Shown piece by piece: positions 58,929 to 64,000 of a stretch of 64,000 nucleotides of DNA. The stretch covers positions 1-64,000 of the forward strand of contig JANQQK010000038.1 of assembly GCA_028289375.1 (NCBI GenBank). Reading direction: 5' to 3'. The notes below the pieces were generated by a model. It did not search any database, was not told where the DNA came from, and saw only the letters and a program-made list of their open reading frames with translations. Each line of letters begins with the position of its first letter. The stretch's first letter is position 1. A program made the translations under genes and the position numbers. This stretch comes from Phycisphaerae bacterium. GTDB taxonomy: Bacteria > Planctomycetota > Phycisphaerae > UBA1845.

Positions 58929-60253
58929 ATGTTCGGGTGCGACGTTTGGATTCGTTGAGTGATGAAGATCGGCGGATGTTGTTCGATCGCAGGCCACAGT
59001 CAGAGCCCGATGTCCTGCAGACCTGTTCAGAGGTGATTGACGGGGTACGCACGGGTGGGGATGCGGCGGTACTGACGTTCACGAAGCGGTTCGATGGCGT
59101 GTCGCTTCGTGCGGAGGAGTTGCGGGTTTCTGCGAAGGCGTTGGAGAACGCGGAGTCTGCACTGAACCGTGACGTTCGCGAGGCGATTGAGCGGGCGATC
59201 GGGAACATCGAGCGGTTTCACAGCATGCAACTGGTCAACGAGGATCGCTGGATGGAGGTGGAGCCTGGCGTGTGGTGCGGAGAGCGGTGGACGCCGGTCG
59301 AGACGGTCTGTCTGTACGTGCCGCGTGGGCGTGGTGCGTTTGCGTCGGTGGCGTGCATGTTGGGGACGCCGGCGCGGTTGGCGGGCGTGGAGCGAATCGT
59401 CGTGTGTACGCCGCCGGGTGGGGATGGCAGCGTGGATGCGGCCACCCTTTATGCGTGTCGCCTGCTGGGGATTGATGAGATCTATCGGGTTGGCGGGGCG
59501 CAGGCAGTGGCGGCTGTTGCGTTCGGGACGGTGACGATTCCGCGGTGCGACAAGATCGTGGGGCCTGGGAATGTGTATGTGAGTGCGGCGCGGCGGTTGC
59601 TGGGGGATGTGATTGATCCGGGAGCGCCTGCGGGGCCGAGCGAGTCGTTGATCGTGTGTGATGATTCACCGGACGCCGGGAACGTGGCGCGGAATCTCCT
59701 GATCGAAGCCGAGCATGGTGAGAATTCGACGGCGGCACTGGTGACGCACAGTGAATCGCTGGCGGAAGCGGTGGCGGTGGAATTATCGGTTCAGGCTCGA
59801 AGACTGCCGGAGCGGCGGCGCGACTTTGCGGAGACGGTGCTGGGCGATCGCGGAGGGATCATCGTGACCGAGAGCCTTAATGCGTCGATCGCGTTTGCCA
59901 ATCAGTTTGCGGCCGAGCACGTGGCGTTGATGGTGCGTGAACCGTGGTCGGTGCAATCGAAGATACGCAATGCCGGTGAGATTCTGTTTGGCGATTTTCC
60001 GATCATCAGTCTTGCCAACTACGGAATGGGGATGAATGCGATTATTCCGACGGGCGGGTCGGCGCGGAGTTATTCGTCTGTGTCGGTGCGGGATTTTCAG
60101 AAGATGACGTCGCTGGGATTCTGCACACGAGAGGGGTTCGAGCGTTTGAGGCCTATGGTGTCGGCGATGAGTCGTGACGAAGGATTTGCGGCGCACCATC
60201 TGGCCGTCGAGCAGTGGGATGACGCGTCGGTGGAAGCGGGAGTCTTGCGATGA
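58925..60253 (+). CDS. hisD: Histidinol dehydrogenase family protein, divergent
   Basis: 442 residues. Family blocks: VGGAQAVAAVAFGT, CDKIVGPGNVYVSAARR, GPSESLIV, AAEHVALM and the final GFAAHHLAVEQW. Three canonical active-site positions differ: the zinc Gln of QAEH is Glu (IEAEHGEN), the Asp of GDY is Asn (ANYGMG), and the His of NHVLPT is Ala (MNAIIPT). Such variants exist among HisD homologues with other alcohol substrates. Position between hisG and hisB favours histidine synthesis, but the substitutions make this less than certain. Overlaps both neighbours by four bases. Confidence 0.88.
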   Translation: MNVRVRRLDSLSDEDRRMLFDRRPQSEPDVLQTCSEVIDGVRTGGDAAVLTFTKRFDGVSLRAEELRVSAKALENAESALNRDVREAIERAIGNIERFHSMQLVNEDRWMEVEPGVWCGERWTPVETVCLYVPRGRGAFASVACMLGTPARLAGVERIVVCTPPGGDGSVDAATLYACRLLGIDEIYRVGGAQAVAAVAFGTVTIPRCDKIVGPGNVYVSAARRLLGDVIDPGAPAGPSESLIVCDDSPDAGNVARNLLIEAEHGENSTAALVTHSESLAEAVAVELSVQARRLPERRRDFAETVLGDRGGIIVTESLNASIAFANQFAAEHVALMVREPWSVQSKIRNAGEILFGDFPIISLANYGMGMNAIIPTGGSARSYSSVSVRDFQKMTSLGFCTREGFERLRPMVSAMSRDEGFAAHHLAVEQWDDASVEAGVLR

Positions 60254-60951
60254 GTGAGAACGTATTGTTCAAACCATTTCGGGTTCGCCGGAAGACGCGC
60301 GAGACGTCGTTTGCGGTGGCGTTCTCGCCGCGTACATCTGCAGGAGAAATGATCGCCCTGCCGAATCGGTTGCTGGGACACTTTCTGGATCACTTCCTGA
60401 AGGCGAGCGGAATCGCGATGGAGATTCCCGAGATGTCCTGGCCTGGGTCGTGGATGTTTGATCACGTGTTGTGTGAGGACCTCGGTCAGCTGGTCGGTTG
60501 CGCGGTGGCGGCGATTCATGACGATCGTGCCGAGCGAGTCGGCGTGGCCGGGCGAGCGAGCATGACGGCGTGCATGGATGAGGTTCGCGTCGGGTGCACG
60601 CTCAGCATAGAGGGTCGACCGCGGAGTGACTGGACGGGTGCGGATGCCGCGGCGATCGACGGGTTCGTTGACGCCTGGTACGACGCCACCGGTGGTGTGG
60701 CAGGGTTCAGCACGGGGACGAACCTGCGTCAGTTTCTTGACGGATTCGCGATCGGCGCGAAGGCGACGGTCGTGATGGACGTGCAGCAGAGCGGTAACCT
60801 ACATCACGTATTTGAAGCGGCGTTTCGGGCGTTGGGCGATGCGGTGGGCGTGGCGTTGGGTATCGGCGGCGAAGCAGGTCGGGTTCCGGGAGATACAAGC
60901 GGGTTTGCCGGGGCTGCGACGTATGCGATTGAGTCGGTGGAGGAGCGATGA
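60250..60951 (+). CDS. hisB: Imidazoleglycerol-phosphate dehydratase-like protein, divergent
   Basis: 233 residues. The IGPD double fold is recognisable: RKTRETSFAVAF, LGHFLDHFLKA, MFDHVLCEDLG, CMDEV and SGNLHHVFEAAFRALGDA. The paired metal-binding His of DDHHTVED is reduced to one (FDHVLCED), and the His of the TLH motif is Val (ATVVMDV). Half of the manganese site is therefore altered and activity is uncertain. No phosphatase domain is fused. Position in the operon supports the HisB role. Confidence 0.8.
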   Translation: MSENVLFKPFRVRRKTRETSFAVAFSPRTSAGEMIALPNRLLGHFLDHFLKASGIAMEIPEMSWPGSWMFDHVLCEDLGQLVGCAVAAIHDDRAERVGVAGRASMTACMDEVRVGCTLSIEGRPRSDWTGADAAAIDGFVDAWYDATGGVAGFSTGTNLRQFLDGFAIGAKATVVMDVQQSGNLHHVFEAAFRALGDAVGVALGIGGEAGRVPGDTSGFAGAATYAIESVEER

Positions 60952-60952
60952 G

Positions 60953-61951
60953 ATGGAAAATCCACTTGTGATTCTGGATGCGGATGGCGTGTTCCTGGAT
61001 GAGCGGTGTTACTGGGACACGGCGTTACGGACGGCGTTGTCGTTGAATCGTTTGCCGGTGCCAGCGGGTGATGCTTGGCGGGCGTTGACCGAGACGGCGT
61101 TTGGTCGACTCGGACTGCAGCGCGTGACCAAGTCGCGCGGGTGCAACTCGAATCACGATCTGGCGGCAGTGCTTTTTGTGGCGATGCAGGACCGTGTCAC
61201 CTGGGAGACGACGGAGCGGGCGTTGCGCGATGCCGACTGGGGTCTGGCGGTGAGCACGATGGTGTACGCATGCGACGTGCAGCGCCGATTCGGGAAGGCG
61301 ATGGACGACTTGACGGACCCGATCGAGGCCTTTGGCGTCCGTCGTGATGGTGCGGCGTTTTCCGTGGTTTGCGCGACATTTCAGTCATTTTTGGAATCCA
61401 GCCATTTGGCGGCAGCTGAAGTCTCAGACATGTTCTGTGGCGGCGTGGATGCGGTGCGGGATGCGTTGACGACGTTGCGTGACATGGGATGCACGCTGGT
61501 GGTCTGTACGGGACGGGATGAGGCGGAGTTGATGAGGCCACTTGATGCGGTCGGGTTGGGCGATGCATTCGCGACGGATCGCACGGTGACGGCGGACGTG
61601 GTTGAGTCAGCGGAGGTCCAAACCAGTGTGGGACCTCTGGGCAAGCCGCACTGGTTTCCAGTTGTCTGTGCAACGTTCGGCCGTGAGGCGGCGATGCGGG
61701 CCCTGCGGGACGGCGAGCTTTCGAACGACATGAATCGGCGCGTCGTCTATGTCGGTGACGGTGTGTCGGATTTCGCGGCCGTTCGACGCGCGCGTGCGAT
61801 CGGGCTTGATGTCGCGTTTGTGCTTGTGCGATCCGGCGCGACAGGTGATGCCGATCGGGAGATGATCGCGGATCAGTCGTTTACGTTGGGCGTGGTCGAT
61901 GCGTTGACAGAGGTGCCGATGCTGTTGGCGTCGGTCGAGGTCGCGTCGTGA
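60953..61951 (+). CDS. HAD-family phosphatase in his operon
   Basis: 332 residues from ATG 60953, one base after the hisB stop. HAD motifs: I, ILDADGVFLDE (nucleophile and acid Asp); II, VVCTGRDEAEL; III/IV, VVYVGDGVSDFAAV. A large helical cap (about 25-170). The operon shows no known histidinol-phosphate phosphatase, so this gene is a candidate for that step. Overlaps hisH by four bases. Substrate is inferred from context only. Confidence 0.85.
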   Translation: MENPLVILDADGVFLDERCYWDTALRTALSLNRLPVPAGDAWRALTETAFGRLGLQRVTKSRGCNSNHDLAAVLFVAMQDRVTWETTERALRDADWGLAVSTMVYACDVQRRFGKAMDDLTDPIEAFGVRRDGAAFSVVCATFQSFLESSHLAAAEVSDMFCGGVDAVRDALTTLRDMGCTLVVCTGRDEAELMRPLDAVGLGDAFATDRTVTADVVESAEVQTSVGPLGKPHWFPVVCATFGREAAMRALRDGELSNDMNRRVVYVGDGVSDFAAVRRARAIGLDVAFVLVRSGATGDADREMIADQSFTLGVVDALTEVPMLLASVEVAS

Positions 61952-62544
61952 TCGGGATTGTTGACTATGGTGCGGGCAACCTTCGAAGCGTGGCCAACGC
62001 GCTGGACAGGCTTGGGCGGCGTTTTGTCGTGTGCGATTCGCCGGCAGGTCTGGAGCGTTGCGATGTTTGCGTGCTACCGGGTGTGGGCCAATTTGCATCA
62101 GCGATGCGGCGGCTGCGCGAGCGTGGACTTGATGATGCGTTGCGTGATTGGGTGTCGCGTGGACGACGCATGGTGGGGATCTGCCTTGGGTTGCAACTGC
62201 TGTTCGATGGTAGTGATGAGTCGCAGGGTGAGGCTGGTCTTGGCTTGATTCCGGGGTCGGTGGTTCGGCTGCAAACTGCGACGGTGCCGCACATGGGTTG
62301 GAACACGATTCGTGTTGATCGTGGTGTATCGTGGCTGGAGGAATCGGCAGATTCGTACTTCTACTTTGCGCACAGTTTTATTGTTCAACCGGTGAATAAT
62401 GCGGCGGCGGCGGCGACGGTTGAGATCGACGGTTGTGACGTTCCGGTTGCGGTTGAGTCTGGATCGATTCGGGCCGTTCAGTTTCATCCGGAGAAGAGTG
62501 GGTCTGCCGGCGCGGCGTTGCTGGAACGGATGCTGTCATGTTGA
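61948..62544 (+). CDS. hisH: Imidazole glycerol phosphate synthase, glutaminase subunit
   Basis: 198 residues starting with GTG. Class-I glutamine amidotransferase: VDYGAGNLRSVANAL, LPGVGQFASAMRRL, nucleophile in GICLGLQLLFDGSDE, and the His/Glu pair in VQFHPEKSG. It supplies ammonia to HisF, encoded next with a 7-base overlap. Confidence 0.95.
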   Translation: MIGIVDYGAGNLRSVANALDRLGRRFVVCDSPAGLERCDVCVLPGVGQFASAMRRLRERGLDDALRDWVSRGRRMVGICLGLQLLFDGSDESQGEAGLGLIPGSVVRLQTATVPHMGWNTIRVDRGVSWLEESADSYFYFAHSFIVQPVNNAAAAATVEIDGCDVPVAVESGSIRAVQFHPEKSGSAGAALLERMLSC

Positions 62545-63293
62545 CGCGTCGGATCATTGCGTGCCTGGACATTTGCGATGGCCGGGTGGTGAAAGGTGTA
62601 CAGTTCAAAGGGTTGGTGGACGCCGGCGATCCTGTGGAACGCGCGACGCACTACATGTTGACTGGGGCGGACGAGCTCTGCTTCTTGGATGTGTCCGCCA
62701 GTGTGGAGGGTCGCAGGTTGTCGACGGCGTTGGTTGAACAGATTGCGGCGGCGCTGTCGATCCCATTCACGGTTGGCGGTGGCGTGCGGACGGTTGACGA
62801 TGCGCGTGAAATTCTGCTGGCTGGCGCGGACAAGATCGCGGTCAACACGGCGGCGTTGTTGCGACCGGCGCTGCTGACGGAGTTGGCGGACGCGTTCGGT
62901 CGTCAGTGTGTGGTTGTGTCGATTGATACGCGTCGCGTTGGTGATTCGTGGTTGGTGGCCACGCACGGGGGGCGCGAGACGGTTGAACGCTGTTGTCAGG
63001 ATTGGGCGGCTGAGGTGGTGGAACGTGGTGCTGGCGAGATTCTGCTAAACGTGATCGACACGGACGGAACACGCGGGGGATTCGGAATTGACATCACGCG
63101 CGAGATCAGCGCTGCGGTAACGGTGCCGGTCATTGCATCCGGTGGTGGTGGCGAGGCGTCGCATTTTGTGGACGTGTTTGGTGAGACGGAGGCGTCGGCT
63201 GCGTTGGCGGCGTCGATTTTTCATGACGGCACGTGGACACCGGACATGCTCAAACGGGAGCTGCGGTCAGAGGGAATCAAGGTGCGGCTGTGA
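62538..63293 (+). CDS. hisF: Imidazole glycerol phosphate synthase, cyclase subunit
   Basis: 251 residues, TIM barrel. The catalytic Asp is in IACLDICDGRVVKGVQF and the second catalytic Asp in VVSIDTRRV. Phosphate loops are TVGGGVRTVDDARE, NVIDTDGTRGGFGIDI and VIASGGGGEASH. It makes imidazole glycerol phosphate and AICAR with HisH. Confidence 0.96.
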   Translation: MLTRRIIACLDICDGRVVKGVQFKGLVDAGDPVERATHYMLTGADELCFLDVSASVEGRRLSTALVEQIAAALSIPFTVGGGVRTVDDAREILLAGADKIAVNTAALLRPALLTELADAFGRQCVVVSIDTRRVGDSWLVATHGGRETVERCCQDWAAEVVERGAGEILLNVIDTDGTRGGFGIDITREISAAVTVPVIASGGGGEASHFVDVFGETEASAALAASIFHDGTWTPDMLKRELRSEGIKVRL

Positions 63294-64000
63294 TCATTCC
63301 GAGTATCGACATTCAGGCCGGCAAGGTCGTACAGCTTCGGCAGGGTCGCGAGCACGTGCTGACGGATTCGCGGTCTCCTGTGGAATTGGCGCGTTACTTC
63401 GGGCGGTTTGGGCCGGTGGCGGTGGTGGACCTGGATGCGGCGATGGGGACGGGCAGCAACGAGGAACTTGTCGCATCCTGCTGTGCGGTGGCGCGGTGTC
63501 GTGTGGGGGGCGGGATACGGTCGAAAGAGGCGGTGTTGCGCTGGATTCGACGTGGGGCAGAGAAAGTGATCATCGGGACGGCTGCGTCGCCTGAGTTTCT
63601 GTCTCAGTTCCCGCGGGAATGGTTGATTGCGGCGATTGATGCGCGGGACGGCGAAGTGGTGGTCGAGGGTTGGCAACGCGGAACGGGGACGCCGTTGTTC
63701 GATGCGGCCAAGCAGCTTGGCCCATACGTGAGCGAGTTGCTGTTCACGTGCGTGGAGCGGGAGGGGATGCTTGGCGGCGGTGCTGTCGACGAGGCGATCG
63801 CGTTGAAGCAAGCGGTCGATGTGCCGGTGACGGTGGCTGGTGGGATCTCGTCGGTTGCGGAAGTCAGTCGGCTGACCGATGCGGGAATGAATGTGCAGCT
63901 TGGTCGGGCGGTGTACGAATCTCGGATAGACCTTGCAGATGCGTGGGTCGCGCAGATTCGATTCGGATCGGACGGGCTGGTCCCGACGATCGTGCAGGAT
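63290..64000 (+). CDS. hisA: HisA isomerase, running in frame into a HisI-like start; 3' end cut off
   Basis: 237 codons visible from GTG 63290 (overlapping the hisF stop). ProFAR isomerase TIM barrel: IPSIDIQAGKVVQLRQGR (first Asp), VVDLDAAMGTG, RVGGGIRS, AAIDARDGEVVVEGWQ (second Asp), VTVAGGISSVAEV and NVQLGRAVYES. After the barrel should end, the frame continues without a stop into FGSDGLVPTIVQD, which matches the opening of phosphoribosyl-AMP cyclohydrolase (HisI). This suggests a HisA-HisI fusion whose second half lies outside the window. Confidence 0.93.
   Translation, partial: MIIPSIDIQAGKVVQLRQGREHVLTDSRSPVELARYFGRFGPVAVVDLDAAMGTGSNEELVASCCAVARCRVGGGIRSKEAVLRWIRRGAEKVIIGTAASPEFLSQFPREWLIAAIDARDGEVVVEGWQRGTGTPLFDAAKQLGPYVSELLFTCVEREGMLGGGAVDEAIALKQAVDVPVTVAGGISSVAEVSRLTDAGMNVQLGRAVYESRIDLADAWVAQIRFGSDGLVPTIVQD

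Overview
The window looks like a chromosomal segment of a planctomycete, probably from the Phycisphaerae side of the phylum. This is inferred from several things: a run of PEP-CTERM secreted proteins, extracellular proteins ending in a D-x-N-x-NG-x-x-D-x-CE type motif, a dockerin-like protein, a multiheme c-type cytochrome with TPRs, a class II (B12) ribonucleotide reductase, and a compact his operon. No rRNA or taxonomic marker is present, so the placement is tentative.

Layout. (1) 1-4264: 3' part of a giant repetitive surface protein. (2) 4715-23078: an 18.2 kb integrated element at a tRNA-Thr(TGT) gene. It is bounded by a 141-bp direct repeat that includes the 5' half of the tRNA (135 of 141 bases identical by eye). 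Next to the tRNA it carries a tyrosine integrase, an XRE regulator, excisionase-like HTH proteins, a RepA/DnaB-like ATPase and iteron-like repeats. Its cargo is a diversity-generating retroelement (DGR): reverse transcriptase, a template repeat, two variable repeats in two formylglycine-generating-enzyme-fold proteins, and an HRDC accessory protein. The larger target also has a von Willebrand A-like region and follows a MoxR AAA ATPase and an unrecognised 413-residue protein. The right end holds a decayed IS66 transposase. (3) 23079-37626: ordinary chromosome, including a broken CHASE3/receiver gene, a PAS-PAS-SpoIIE phosphatase, a hydrolase, a thioredoxin-like protein, tRNA-Glu, a GH130 enzyme, the cytochrome/TPR protein, tRNA-Ala, a PEP-CTERM protein and an ABC1/UbiB kinase. 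(4) 38227-45480: a secretome cluster with a dockerin-like protein, six tandem paralogous PEP-CTERM proteins and a Gly/Asp-rich secreted protein. (5) 45645-57390: ACT protein, class-III aminotransferase, ExeA/GspB-like pair, CheX/CheY pair, nrdJ with two candidate NrdR boxes, HhH-GPD glycosylase, M3 peptidase, secreted protein, acylphosphatase. (6) 57513-64000: a TrpR-like regulator, a short ORF ending in clustered His codons (candidate attenuator leader), then hisG-hisD-hisB-HAD-hisH-hisF-hisA, with hisA running in frame into what looks like the start of hisI at the window edge.

The most notable system is the DGR. At the template's 24 coding-strand adenines, VR1 differs at 15 and VR2 at 22, and each VR has only one change elsewhere over 126 bp. 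Both targets end in matching tandem hairpins immediately after the stop codon. Together with the MoxR/vWA genes this resembles a diversifying recognition or conflict system carried on a tRNA-targeted mobile element. The his operon is the second point of interest: its HisB and HisD proteins appear to lack several residues I expect at the active sites, and a HAD phosphatase of unknown specificity sits among them.
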